Below are positions 34,002 to 42,583 of a DNA stretch of 59,923 nt, piece by piece. Made by a program: the position numbers and the translations under genes. Under the pieces are notes generated by a model. That model saw only the letters and a list, made by a program, of their open reading frames with translations. It ran no database searches and was not told the DNA's origin. Source of the DNA: Gemmobacter lutimaris. Its GTDB lineage: Bacteria; Pseudomonadota; Alphaproteobacteria; Rhodobacterales; Rhodobacteraceae. Numbering within the stretch: the first letter of the stretch is position 1; each line of letters begins with the position of its first letter. The DNA lies in the NCBI RefSeq assembly GCF_003570715.1, contig NZ_QXXQ01000021.1, positions 1 to 59,923 on the forward strand. The letters run 5' to 3'.

Positions 34002-34184
34002 AGATGGGCGCATCCTAGGCGGTCGCATCTGGTGATCCATCGGCTGGAAGGGCAGGCACACGAAATTCTTCGCATCCTGCACGCGCCTCAGAACCTGCTG
34101 GCCCTATCCCAACGACGCCTGACCCGTCACAACCCCGCGGCCTTGGTCAGGTTGATGCGGAACCTGTCCCTGCGGCGCTGGTAA
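34002..34184 (+). pseudogene. Possible ParE/RelE toxin C-terminal remnant
   Basis: Between the VapC-like gene and the recombinase remnant one frame reads RSHLVIHRLEGQAHEILRIL then HAPQNLLAL, resembling the last strands of ParE/RelE toxins, where a SHxVxYR strand is followed by ILRILH. No start, antitoxin or N-terminal half is present; a TAA at 33999-34001 closes the frame upstream. The similarity is short, so the call is tentative. Confidence 0.35.
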
Positions 34185-34811
34185 CGGCGGGTCATTTCTG
34201 CGCTGGCATGACCGAGCTGCTTTTGAACATAGCGTTCATCCACCTCGGCACTGCTGGCAAGGCCCGCGCGCAGGGAATGGCCGGAATAGAGCCGGATCCG
34301 CTCCGCCTCTGGCAGATCGGGGCGCAGGCCCGCCTAGCGGGCGCAAGACTTGATCAGCCGAGCGACATGCTTGTCGGAAAGCCGCTCGGACGTGGCGCTG
34401 AGCCCGTTACGGGAAACCGCGACGAACAGGGGGCCGAAATCGATTTTCGCATAGTGCAGCCATTGCGTCAGGGCATGGACCGGGCAGGTCTGGTCGGCCG
34501 AGCCGCGTCCGATCTCGACCTCGCGCCAGCCGGTTTTGCCGCGCAGGGTGATCAGCACACCATCCTCCAGCACCTCTGCCCAGCCGCCAGAAGTGGGCGT
34601 GTCGTCCTTGCCGTGGTCCAGACTGACGATCTCGGACCGGCGCAGTCCGCCGGCAAAGCCGATCAGCAGGATGGCGCGATCACGCAGGCCGCGAAGGTCA
34701 TGGGGCAGGGTGGCCAGCATGTCGCGCAGATCCTCGGGCAGGATCGCTTCCTTCTGCACGGGCGGGCGGCCGTGCTTGCGGCGGATACCGGCCAGAACTG
34801 TGGCGATGTAG
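34127..34811 (-). pseudogene. Tyrosine recombinase with internal amber codon
   Basis: A phage-integrase-type recombinase remnant. It starts inside the gene at the IS3 boundary (HYIATVLAGIRRKHGRPPVQ), shows box I (GFAGGLRRSEIVSL, catalytic Arg) and the beta-hairpin Lys (RGKTGWREVEIG), then a TAG at 34334-34336 after LIKSCAR. The same frame continues with AGLRPDLPEAERIRLYSGHS, then LRAGLAS (catalytic HxxR split across the two pieces), GHASAEMTRRYQRRR with the nucleophile Tyr, ending at a TGA at 34127. The N-terminal domain is missing. Loss by IS insertion and nonsense mutation should inactivate it. Confidence 0.85.
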
Positions 34812-34892
34812 TGAGCTACTCCCCGAAAATCGGACAGTGACGGAAGCTACGATCTGACGTCTGCTGGTCTCCAAGAGCGAGGAGATCAGGAC

Positions 34893-35146
34893 ATGTCGAA
34901 ACGCAGGAACCATGATGCGGGGTTCAAGGCCCGCGTGGCGCTGGAGGCCGTGAAGGGCGAGCGCACGGTGTCGGAACTGGCCGCCGAATACGGCGTGCAT
35001 CCGACGATAATCCATCAATGGAAGAAAACTTTGCTGGACGGCGCGGCGGAGATCTTCGATCGGGGCGGCAAGAAGGCTCCCGAAGTCGATGAGGATACGG
35101 TGCGGGCGCTTCATGCGAAGATCGGGGAGCTGGCGGTCGCCAACGA
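34893..35146 (+). pseudogene. IS3-family OrfA, truncated
   Basis: About 85 residues of an IS3-type OrfA with helix-turn-helix (FKARVALEAVKGERTVSELA, YGVHPTIIHQWKK) and the start of the leucine-zipper-like helix (ALHAKIGELAVANDLYE). The expected ending (like FLERKLK) is replaced after 35146 by unrelated sequence which extends the frame by chance to 35306. The stretch 35147-35280 has no recognisable gene. Confidence 0.8.
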
Positions 35147-35280
35147 TTTATATGAGAGAGATTCTGTCAATAGCGCACGCTTGATCACTCGACCGTTGGA
35201 TCACGGGCGTCATGCTGGGCTTGTAGTGCCATTTGCCGATTGGGCGATCCATGCACCCTATGTTGTTGCAGTCAACCGAC

Positions 35281-35448
35281 TCAAGGCAGGTCATCGACCA
35301 CGGTAAGGATCCTGAACCGGCGGCCATCCGTCAGCTGATCCGACACAAAATCCAGTGACCAACGCTGGTTTGGCAGCAGTGGCGGCACCACCGGGGCCTG
35401 CGTTCCCATGGCACGTTTGCGCCCACCGCGACGGCGCCCAGGCATCGC
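35281..35448 (-). pseudogene. Fragment of an IS3-family OrfB on the opposite strand
   Basis: On the minus strand about 55 residues read RRRGGRKRAMGTQAPVVPPL, PNQRWSLDFVSDQLTDGRRF and RILTVVDD, the entry to the DDE catalytic domain of an IS3-type transposase with its first Asp (in LDFVSD) and VVDD. Everything before and after is missing. It is inserted between pieces of a different IS3 element on the plus strand. Confidence 0.75.
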
Positions 35449-35458
35449 CACAACTGGC

Positions 35459-35606
35459 CAGTCAGCTGGCTGTGCGATGTGCTGGAGGTCTCGCGTTCCG
35501 GCTTCCACGCCTGGCTCATCCGCCCGACAAGCACCCGCGAGATCCGCGACGCCAGGCTGGTCACGGTGACCGAGACGAGCTTCAAGGCCAGCGACCGGAC
35601 CTATGT
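35459..35606 (+). pseudogene. IS3-family OrfB N-terminal fragment
   Basis: The plus strand reads VSWLCDVLEVSRSGFHAWLI, RPTSTREIRDARL and ETSFKASDRTYG, the N-terminal region of an IS3 OrfB. At about 35606 (GACCTATG) the sequence switches to an IS30-type transposase. It belongs with OrfA upstream and the C-terminal piece at 35971. Confidence 0.75.
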
Positions 35607-35968
35607 CCGAGATGCCATTGCCGCGACGATCAACAATTTACCTGCCCACCTGCGCCGCTCTTTGACCTGGGACCAGGGGCCGAGATGGCCCAACACACGC
35701 AGCTGCGGATCGACACCGGTCTCGAAATCTACTTCTGCGACCCTCAGAGCCCTTGGCAACGTGGCAGCAACGAGAACACCAACGGTCTGCTCCGGCAATA
35801 CTTTCCCAAGGGCACGGACCTCAGCCAACACGGCGTAGACGAGCTGAATGCCGTTGCCCACGCGCTAAACACGCGCCCCAGGAAAACACTGGGATGGCAA
35901 ACACCAGCCAAAGCTCTCGACCGGCTGCTCATTCAGGATATGATCGAAGGTGTTGCGACGACCGGTTG
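35606..35968 (+). pseudogene. IS30-family transposase C-terminal fragment, frameshifted
   Basis: The C-terminal half of an IS30-type DDE transposase: NNLPAHLRRSLTWDQG, then after a frame change AEMAQHTQLRIDTGLEIYF, CDPQSPWQRGSNENTNGLLR (with the catalytic Glu in NEN), QYFPKGTDLS, NTRPRKTLGWQTPAKALD. The frame changes at about 35678-35682, where GGGGCC is one G short of the expected GGGGGCC. The N-terminal half is missing, and the piece splits the IS3 OrfB. Confidence 0.82.
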
Positions 35969-35970
35969 AA

Positions 35971-36276
35971 TCCGCCCAATATCTGTCCATTCGCTACAGC
36001 GAACGGCTGGCCGGGGCGGGCATCGAACCCTCGGTGGGCAGCGTCGGCGACAGCTACGACAACGTGCTGGCCGAGACCATCAACGGGCTCTTCAAAGCCG
36101 AAGTGATCCACCGCCGTGGCCCGTGGCGCAGCTTCGAGGCCGTCGAATACGCAACCCTCGAATGGGTCGACTGGTTCAACAACCGCCGCCTGCTCGAGCC
36201 GATCGGGAACATCCCGCCCGCAGAAGCCGAGGCAAACTTCTACGCAACTCTGGAAACAGAACCCATGGCCGCGTAA
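35971..36276 (+). pseudogene. IS3-family OrfB C-terminal fragment
   Basis: About 100 residues of the OrfB catalytic domain: YLSIRYSERLAGAGIEPSVG, SVGDSYDNVLAETINGLFK (second Asp and catalytic Glu of DDE), EVIHRRGPWRSFEAVEYATL, EWVDWFNNRRLLEPIG and the end PAEAEANFYATLE. The N-terminal two-thirds lie elsewhere or are lost. After it, 36277-36315 is the IS right end, and 36316-36417 is a non-coding gap. Confidence 0.85.
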
Positions 36277-36417
36277 CTAACCGAAATCAGCCTCCGGAGA
36301 ACCCGGTGCGGTTCACCTTGCTGGATTGCTCTTGGCAGTGAGCTTCCGTGAAGAGACCATGCTATTGTCGTCAATTACGTATTACACCTTCGGCTTTCGC
36401 CATCAGGTCTCTTCTCT

Positions 36418-37260
36418 CTACTGTGCAATCTCGCCAGCGAGTACGGCTAGTCCGTGCACCGCAAGTGAAGCAGCGAACCTCGGACATCCGAACTGGCCCT
36501 CCATTCTGGCGACACGAGCATCATAGGCAATTTGACCGATTAGTCTGCGTAAATCCGCCGCGTGAAACTGCCAGTTCTTGCTGGGCGCTGCCGAAATCAG
36601 TCGCTGCAGTTCCAAGTCTTCCGGCTTCAATGCGCGCATCGGGGTTGCATATGCATCGCGTTTCAGTGGGGCATCCGGCGAAGTCCGCCACCGGCGCATG
36701 AAGCCCAGAAGAAACCCCGCTGGCACGGCCGCATTGCCACGCGACCGGTTAAATGCAAGGAAGCGCTCCCAAATGACTTGTGTGTCGACGTTCCAGCAAG
36801 CGAGCGACGCCTTCGCAGCCTTGATCAGGGCCGCCCACGGCGTTCGGTAAACGTTGGTTCCCTCCGCAATCTTGATCCTCCCCGCGAAGATAGTTTTGTT
36901 CTTAGACTCTCTAGATAGTGATGTGTCGCTTGGGGATGACACGACATCTGGCGACGCATCGACATCGTCTTGCCCCCCGAACCGGAAGAGCCACGGCGCG
37001 AACTTGCCATTCGGCTTCCACCGGACGAGTTCCAGGCTGGACGCAGCGAGCTCGGCCAAGAGTGCCGTCAGATGCTGTCGTGACACCCCCATCTTCTCGG
37101 CGAGATGCGCCAGCGTGAAGGCGGCCGTCCCGCGCTCAAGTCCGTTGTAGCCGTCTTTCCAGGCGATCCCGTCGAGGATGATGGTCGCAAGCTTGTGCGC
37201 CGCTGTGGAAAGTGGTGTTTCGGTGATGCGGCGCAGGATGGCGCCGGTGGTGATTTCCAT
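36418..37260 (-). CDS. Plasmid helix-turn-helix protein of unknown role
   Basis: A 280-residue cytoplasmic protein. The first 90 residues contain a likely winged helix-turn-helix (AAFTLAHLAEKMGVSRQHLT, ALLAELAASSLELVRW), preceded by TAAHKLATIILDGIAWKDGY. The central segment is acidic and Ser-rich (residues about 100-125); the C-terminal half is helical with many Arg and Trp. It could be a replication initiator or a regulator of the plasmid; neither can be decided from sequence. I prefer the ATG at 37260 (MEITTGAILRRI). It lies between the IS3 mosaic and the small exported proteins next to the conjugation operon. Confidence 0.6.
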   Translation of the reverse strand: MEITTGAILRRITETPLSTAAHKLATIILDGIAWKDGYNGLERGTAAFTLAHLAEKMGVSRQHLTALLAELAASSLELVRWKPNGKFAPWLFRFGGQDDVDASPDVVSSPSDTSLSRESKNKTIFAGRIKIAEGTNVYRTPWAALIKAAKASLACWNVDTQVIWERFLAFNRSRGNAAVPAGFLLGFMRRWRTSPDAPLKRDAYATPMRALKPEDLELQRLISAAPSKNWQFHAADLRRLIGQIAYDARVARMEGQFGCPRFAASLAVHGLAVLAGEIAQ

Positions 37261-37475
37261 GATGTGTCGTTCCGTCTTGGGGCGACACCAGACCGCAAGG
37301 TACAAAGAATCGATCCGTCAAAAGTGTTTGCCGGTTGAACGGACCCAAAGCTCGCGCTAGATTCCCACTACCACGAGGAAATCAGTGCGGCGTCGGGCCT
37401 ATGGTCTGGCGTCGTTTCCGTTTCTGGGGAGGGCGGTCTTTCGATCGTTGCAGGAGCGGAAGGTCGTTAAGGGTC

Positions 37476-38114
37476 TCAGTAGTGAACCTCCTCATGTCCG
37501 TAGCTGCCTTTGGCATCGCGCCATTCGACGAACACGGACCGGTGCCGGTAGCCGAGACAATCCGCCGGGACAGAGAGATCTGACGTGGCTGGCACAGCAG
37601 ACACACTGCTTCGGCGACGGTGGTATTTGCCTTGTGCGCCATAGGAGCCCAGATAGACGCTTTCTGAACTTTTACAGCCGCCATCCCGATTTCGGTGTTG
37701 CTGATAGGTGATTTCGAAGACGCGGATCGACCGCACGAAATCAAACGAAGGGTCAGAGATATCAACATCCGCCCGCCCCTGGACGAACTGCAGGGCCAGG
37801 GGCGTTTCCGGAACTGAGTCGATCGGCACCGGCCCACCACGAACTGCGATGTCGAACAGGTGCTCAATTGGTTTCACCTCGCCATGGAAACTTGCCCGCA
37901 TCGGGCAATTCCAGATCTGCAGCGGCGGCTCGATCGGCCAGGGCGTGATGCGCCGGATGAAGACCGCGCGGGCACGAGTGCATTCAATCGAGGCCGGCCA
38001 GCCCCCTGCGAGACAGAGCAGGATTGCGCAGTCGACCGGGTAGGCAGCGGCCGGTGAGACGACGGCGGTCGAAAGCCCGATACCGAGAAGCAGGGCAGGG
38101 AGGTGACGTTTCAC
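37476..38114 (-). CDS. Exported protein, conjugation-cluster associated
   Basis: A 212-residue protein with signal peptide (LPALLLGIGLSTAVVSPAAA) followed by YPVDCAILLCLAGGWPASIE, RARAVFIRRITPWPIEPPLQ and IWNCPM. Several cysteines may form disulfides in the periplasm. I recall similar short exported proteins beside VirB operons on rhodobacterial plasmids, but no function. It overlaps the upstream gene by 4 bp (ATGA at 38111-38114) and is transcribed away from the VirB operon. Confidence 0.65.
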   Translation of the reverse strand: MKRHLPALLLGIGLSTAVVSPAAAYPVDCAILLCLAGGWPASIECTRARAVFIRRITPWPIEPPLQIWNCPMRASFHGEVKPIEHLFDIAVRGGPVPIDSVPETPLALQFVQGRADVDISDPSFDFVRSIRVFEITYQQHRNRDGGCKSSESVYLGSYGAQGKYHRRRSSVSAVPATSDLSVPADCLGYRHRSVFVEWRDAKGSYGHEEVHY

Positions 38115-38419
38115 GGAAGGTCCTTTCCGGCGGGGATGGTGCTGATGAGACGGGCGTAGGCCTCGGTCGCGGCGCGAGCCTCGTGCAGGACGCGGGCGCG
38201 CTCTTCATCGAGGCAGGCGATGTGTTCCGTGATCGACGAGAAATACGCCTCGAACTCTGCGGCGATCTCCATGCGGTACTCGGCCAGGACGTCGACAGGC
38301 AGATCGGTCATCGGTGCTTCGGGTGGCAGGCAACGAATCACTTCGGGTTGTGCTGAGGCGGGGACCACACCGAAAGGGGCGCAGGTTGCGACGGCGAATG
38401 CGACACGCAGCACGCCCAC
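38111..38419 (-). CDS. Small exported helical protein
   Basis: About 102 residues if the GTG at 38419 is used, which gives a good signal peptide (VLRVAFAVATCAPFGVVPASA-Q). A longer in-frame start at 38521 adds 34 hydrophilic residues and seems less likely. The mature part is a helical segment with many Glu and Ala (LAEYRMEIAAEFEAYFSSIT, CLDEERARVLHEARAATEAY) and two cysteines. It is coupled to the exported-protein gene downstream. The function is unknown; it is probably an accessory to the divergent conjugation operon. Confidence 0.5.
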   Translation of the reverse strand: MGVLRVAFAVATCAPFGVVPASAQPEVIRCLPPEAPMTDLPVDVLAEYRMEIAAEFEAYFSSITEHIACLDEERARVLHEARAATEAYARLISTIPAGKDLP

Positions 38420-38713
38420 CTGGCGCAAGAGCCGTCCTCGGATCGGCAGCGGAACTGGGGGGCAATTTCCCTTGTTTCGCTGGCCGTGCAAAGCATTTCG
38501 GCCATCGGATTTAATTGGCAAATTTGATCCTTCCTCCGGCAGCCGCCTGCTCTTCTGGCCGACAAGGTGCGACCCTTTTCGAACGCCATTTCAGACTTAT
38601 TTCATCGTATTTGTCATTTTTACGTTGTATGCGCCATACTTTCTGTTAGGCATCGCTGCACGGAAAACTTTCCGCTACAACGATCCCCGAGAGATCGAAC
38701 CCGAGGGGATCCC

Positions 38714-39052
38714 ATGACGACGAAACGGCGTGCGCTGCCCGTCTTGCTGGAACGTGACTTCCGCAAGATGGCGGCCACTGAGGGAGCGACAGTTGAGATC
38801 GAGTGTGTTTCGGCGCCGGACCCTGAGGGGCGATTTTCCGGCGAATGGCTGTTCTATGTGGTCAACAGTGCCGGTGAGCGTTTCATGCTGGTCACGGCTC
38901 TGGCCCGGGAACGGGTGGTCAACTCGCCGATTGGCATGTTCGGTCTCGCTTTCGGGAAGCTCGCCCTCGATCATCTCGACGTGCCTGCTATCGCTGGCGA
39001 TGTGCGGCGTGGCATGCGGAGCCTCGCAGGCGGACGTGATCCGGTGGAATGA
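38714..39052 (+). CDS. Small hypothetical protein leading the VirB operon
   Basis: A 112-residue cytoplasmic protein (MTTKRRALPVLLERDFRKMA; EWLFYVVNSAGERFMLVTAL; SPIGMFGLAFGKLALDH). No domain is recognised. The ATG at 38714 follows a GAGGGG ribosome site. It overlaps the start of the lytic transglycosylase gene in another frame, so it is probably the first gene of the VirB operon. The gap 38420-38713 should hold the divergent promoters; an AT-rich stretch at 38590-38670 is the best place. Confidence 0.55.
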   Translation: MTTKRRALPVLLERDFRKMAATEGATVEIECVSAPDPEGRFSGEWLFYVVNSAGERFMLVTALARERVVNSPIGMFGLAFGKLALDHLDVPAIAGDVRRGMRSLAGGRDPVE

Positions 39053-39650
39053 ACCGGAAGGGCAGGGAACGGAGATCGAATTCGCCTCACTTGAGGCATC
39101 AGTCCTACGCTATGACGGCCAGGGAAAGCTGATTGTTCCGGCGCGTCCGGATACGGAAGAACAAGTCCGGGAAGGGGCAGGGGCAACGACCGAGGTCTCC
39201 TATAGCTCCAAGGGCATCGCGGCACCGGCCGAGGTGCTGCCCGCAATCCGGCTTGTCGCGGCCCGGTATCAGGATCATCCCGCCCTGGCTAAGATTGATC
39301 TTTCTCCCAGGGAATGGGCCGCGTTCTTTCAGGCGATGATCAAGGTCGAAAGCAACTATTCACAGAGAGCTGTCAGCTCCGCCGGAGCAATCGGTCTTGC
39401 CCAATTGATGCCCGGCACCGCACGTTCTCTTGGCGTCGATGCGGGCCAGCCGATCGAGAACCTTGACGGCGGTGCCCGCTACCTTCTGGAGCAACTGGCT
39501 GCATTCGGCCGCCTCGACCTTGCCCTGGCCGCTTATAATGCCGGGCCGGAGGCCGTCCGGAAGCATGATGGCATTCCCCCTTATCGCGAGACCCGGACCC
39601 ATGTCCGACGGGTCTTCGCGACCTATGACCGCATTCTTGCGGAAACCTGA
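39000..39650 (+). CDS. virB1: VirB1-like lytic transglycosylase
   Basis: A transglycosylase that opens peptidoglycan for the secretion apparatus. The SLT domain spans about residues 85-205: the catalytic Glu lies in MIKVESNYSQRAVSSAGAIG, followed by LAQLMPGTARSLGVD, GARYLLEQLAAFGRLDLALA and AYNAGPEAVRKHDGIPPYRE. The start is uncertain: ATG 39000 gives only a short leader (MCGVACGASQA), while the same frame upstream encodes STCLLSLAM, which would complete a signal peptide but has no normal start codon. It overlaps the previous gene by about 53 bp. Confidence 0.8.
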   Translation: MCGVACGASQADVIRWNEPEGQGTEIEFASLEASVLRYDGQGKLIVPARPDTEEQVREGAGATTEVSYSSKGIAAPAEVLPAIRLVAARYQDHPALAKIDLSPREWAAFFQAMIKVESNYSQRAVSSAGAIGLAQLMPGTARSLGVDAGQPIENLDGGARYLLEQLAAFGRLDLALAAYNAGPEAVRKHDGIPPYRETRTHVRRVFATYDRILAET

Positions 39651-39662
39651 CGGAAGGACCCC

Positions 39663-39962
39663 ATGCAGAAATCACATCTCATTCTCCTCGCGCTGGCCGC
39701 GGGGCTGGCTCTGGCCATCCATGCGGAACCTGCACTGGCACAGGTAAAGTTCGCAAAGGCTGAGAAGGTGGCCACTGGTCTGCTGGCCTCCTTGCGCGGC
39801 ACGCTGTCGACAGCCTTTTTCGGCATCGCCTTCGTGGTGACCGGCTTTCTAGCGGCCTTCAACCGGATCAGCTGGGCCTGGGTGGCGCTGGTCGTGGTCG
39901 GCGCCTTCCTTGTGTTCGCAGGGCCTGCCATCGTCGCCAACCTGCGTTCGTCGTTCAGCTGA
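39663..39962 (+). CDS. virB2: VirB2/TrbC-family pilin
   Basis: A 99-residue pilin precursor: long signal peptide ending EPALA-Q, then a mature part with two hydrophobic helices (TAFFGIAFVVTGFLAAF and WVALVVVGAFLVFAGPAIVA) separated by a short basic loop. This is the size and layout of VirB2/TrbC pilins, which make the conjugative pilus. It starts 12 bp after the transglycosylase gene and precedes virB3. Confidence 0.9.
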   Translation: MQKSHLILLALAAGLALAIHAEPALAQVKFAKAEKVATGLLASLRGTLSTAFFGIAFVVTGFLAAFNRISWAWVALVVVGAFLVFAGPAIVANLRSSFS

Positions 39963-39977
39963 GGCGAGGCCAGCCCC

Positions 39978-40244
39978 ATGGAGAAAAGCGCGGTCATCCT
40001 CGGGCTCTCGCGGCAAGCCAGGTTTCTCGGCCTGCCGATGCCCTATGCCATGGCGGTGGGCGCGATGACCGTGCTGCCCTTCATCCTGTTCAAACCGGTC
40101 TGGTGGTTCCTGACCGCCCCCGTCTGGTACGGGTTTGCCCGTGTTGCCACCAAGTTGAACCCGAACGGGCACCATGTCTTTGCCGTCATGATGCAGGTGA
40201 CGCCGCTGGCCATCCTGAACCGGAGGCGGCGCCATGTTTCTTGA
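39978..40244 (+). CDS. virB3: VirB3-family membrane protein
   Basis: An 88-residue inner-membrane protein with the VirB3 pattern: short cytoplasmic start (LGLSRQARFLGLPMPYAMA), two close hydrophobic segments (VGAMTVLPFILFKPVWWFL), and a basic end (LNRRRRHVS). It overlaps the virB4 start by 11 bp. VirB3 works with the VirB4 ATPase in pilus assembly. Confidence 0.88.
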   Translation: MEKSAVILGLSRQARFLGLPMPYAMAVGAMTVLPFILFKPVWWFLTAPVWYGFARVATKLNPNGHHVFAVMMQVTPLAILNRRRRHVS

Positions 40245-42576
40245 GCGCACGACGCCGCGGGGCAGGGCAGGACGGTTGATCCCGGCCAACCCAAAGATCT
40301 ACGCCCATCTACCTTACGTCATCGAGCTTGATGACGAGGTCGTCCGCACAAGGGACAATGCGCTGATGCTGTCGCTTGAGGTGACCGGCATCGACGGGGT
40401 TACGTCAGGCGCGGCTTCGGTCGCAGCCCTTCGGGCAGGCTTCGCGCATCTCCTCGACACGCTCGATGAGCGTTTCACCTTCTATCTGCACCGGATGATG
40501 CGTCCTGCAGAGACCGGCATCGCGCCGATCCATGGGCTGAGCTTTGCAGCCGACATCGACAGGGCCTGGCGGCATGAGCTTAGCCGCCGCAACCTGCAGG
40601 ACTCGGTGTTGATCCTGACCGTCGTCCGGCGACAAGTGACCCCGCTGGCTGTTCCGCTCTTTGGCAAGGCTGCGGCCCGGGTCTGGGGCGAAGACACCGC
40701 GCGGCGTCTGGAAGAGCTGCGTGAGGTGGTCTCCATCCTTGAGACCGGTCTTGGCATCAAGACCCGCAGGATGAAGATCAGTGATGGAAGCCTGATCGGC
40801 TTTTACGCCTCGCTTCTGACCGGTGAGTTGCGGGCGCACCCGCGCAGCCCGTACTGCCTCCTTGCGGAAGACGCCGCCGGTGCCTCCGTGCAGTTTGGCA
40901 AGGGCGTGGTCGAGATCGAAGAGGGGACGTCCACCCCGAAACTCGCCACCGTTCTCTATGTCAAATCCTATGCCAATGCGACCTGGCCCGGCATGCTCGA
41001 TGCGCTCGGGGCCACGCAGGATACAATCATCACCCACAGCTACACGCCGATTGAACGGGGCAGCATCGCCGAGCGGGTGAAGCGCCGCGTGGCCCAGATG
41101 CGATCGGCTGAAGACATCGCAGCCACTGTCGAGGCACAGCTCTTTGAGGCGGCGGACAAGGCCGAGAGCGGCGCACTTGGCTTTGGCGTGCATCAGATGA
41201 CGATCACCGTTTTCGCAAAGACTGAGGCCGCCCTCGACTCCGAGGTCGCCCGCATCCGCGGCATCGCGCATCAGAACGGCATGCGGCTCGTGCGCGAAGT
41301 CACGGCACTCGAAGCCGCCTTCTTCGCCATGCATCCCGGCAACATGGAGTATCGGGCGCGCGACATGACGGTGTCGTCGATCAACTTCGCCGATATGGCC
41401 GCGCTGCACGCCGCCGACACTGGCACGGAGAAGGCGCGTCTGCCTTGGGCGACGCCGATCACGGCCTTTCAGACGCTGCAGGGCTCGCTGCACCGCTTCA
41501 GCTTCCACGAACCGGGCGACCCGACGGCTGAGCCGACCAACGGGCATACTCTCGTCCTCGGAAAATCCGGCGGGGGCAAGACAACGACCGTCGCCTTCCT
41601 TGCGGCCCAGGCGCAAAGGGCAGGGGGCCGGACGATCATCTTCGACAAGGAAGCCGGTCTCAGAATGGCCGTGCATGCCCTTGGCGGTCGCTATGCCGAA
41701 GTCCGCGCGGGACGCCCGACAGGGCTGAACCCGCTCGCGACTGAAGCCGGAGAGCGCGGGGAAGCCTGGCTTCTCGACTGGCTGGTGGCCCTTCTGGAAT
41801 CCCGCTCCGGGCCAATGACGCCCCTGCAATCGGAGGCGCTCAAATCCGCCATCGCCCAGAATGGCAAGGCACGCGAGAGGCTCAGGAATTTCCATAGCTT
41901 TCAGGAGCTCTTCGGGGATGTCGGCGATGGCCTCGATCTCGCGCAGCGTCTCCGCGAATGGGGACCGGACGGCCGCTACGGTTGGGTGTTCGGCGAAGCC
42001 AAGGAGCCGGTGGTCGACTTCACCAGCGATGATGTGACGGCCATCGACCTGACGGAAATCCTTGATCTCGGCACCGAGCGCACCGCGATCCTCGGCTATC
42101 TCTTCCGCCGGATCGAGATGCTGATCGAGGAAAAGCGCCCGACGCTGATCCTGATCGACGAGGCCTGGAAGGTTCTCGACGATGAATATTTCGCCAAAAA
42201 GCTCGCCGAATGGCTGGTGACGGCCCGGAAGAAGAACGTCGTCGTCGTGATGATGACCCAGTTTCCAGGCCAGATCCGGGGATCGAAAGCCCGGTCGATC
42301 CTTGAAGCGCTGCCGAACCAGCTTCTCTTCCCGAACGGCGAAGCGGCATCGAGCGACTATGACAGCTTCCGCCTGACCGACGGCGAGCTGGACTTCGTCC
42401 TGAACCCGATCCCCGGCCAGAGACTGGTCCTGTCACGGTCTCCAGGCGGCTCGACCGTCCTCAATGTCGATCTGAAGGCACTCGGGCCTTTGCTGACAGC
42501 ACTTGGGGGCGGGCAGGCCGGTCTGAATGCCTTCGGTGCCGACTACGCCGCGCGGCCCAAATTCTGGAAGGAATGA
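40234..42576 (+). CDS. virB4: VirB4-family ATPase of the type IV secretion system
   Basis: A 780-residue ATPase with an N-terminal CagE/VirB4 domain and a C-terminal RecA-like domain. Walker A is LGKSGGGKTTT (about residues 442-452) and Walker B LILIDEAWKVLDD (about 638). Further motifs are GLNPLA, TEILDLGTERTAILGYLFRR and MMTQFPGQI. It powers pilus biogenesis at the inner membrane. Length is normal, the frame is intact. Confidence 0.95.
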   Translation: MFLERTTPRGRAGRLIPANPKIYAHLPYVIELDDEVVRTRDNALMLSLEVTGIDGVTSGAASVAALRAGFAHLLDTLDERFTFYLHRMMRPAETGIAPIHGLSFAADIDRAWRHELSRRNLQDSVLILTVVRRQVTPLAVPLFGKAAARVWGEDTARRLEELREVVSILETGLGIKTRRMKISDGSLIGFYASLLTGELRAHPRSPYCLLAEDAAGASVQFGKGVVEIEEGTSTPKLATVLYVKSYANATWPGMLDALGATQDTIITHSYTPIERGSIAERVKRRVAQMRSAEDIAATVEAQLFEAADKAESGALGFGVHQMTITVFAKTEAALDSEVARIRGIAHQNGMRLVREVTALEAAFFAMHPGNMEYRARDMTVSSINFADMAALHAADTGTEKARLPWATPITAFQTLQGSLHRFSFHEPGDPTAEPTNGHTLVLGKSGGGKTTTVAFLAAQAQRAGGRTIIFDKEAGLRMAVHALGGRYAEVRAGRPTGLNPLATEAGERGEAWLLDWLVALLESRSGPMTPLQSEALKSAIAQNGKARERLRNFHSFQELFGDVGDGLDLAQRLREWGPDGRYGWVFGEAKEPVVDFTSDDVTAIDLTEILDLGTERTAILGYLFRRIEMLIEEKRPTLILIDEAWKVLDDEYFAKKLAEWLVTARKKNVVVVMMTQFPGQIRGSKARSILEALPNQLLFPNGEAASSDYDSFRLTDGELDFVLNPIPGQRLVLSRSPGGSTVLNVDLKALGPLLTALGGGQAGLNAFGADYAARPKFWKE

Positions 42577-42583
42577 TTACTCA

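Larger units (their letters stand above)
34812..36315 (+). mobile_element. IS3-family element interrupted by fragments of other IS elements
   Basis: The left end TGAGCTACTCCCCGAAAATC (34812) and the right end, read inward as TGAACCGCACCGGGTTCTCC (36315), are partly similar. Between them lie orfA, a break at about 35146, a non-matching stretch, a minus-strand IS3-type fragment, the orfB N-terminal part, an IS30-type fragment and the orfB C-terminal part. The flanking trinucleotides differ (TAG, CCT), so no target duplication survives. This is a nested or recombined mosaic, no longer mobile. Confidence 0.75.
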
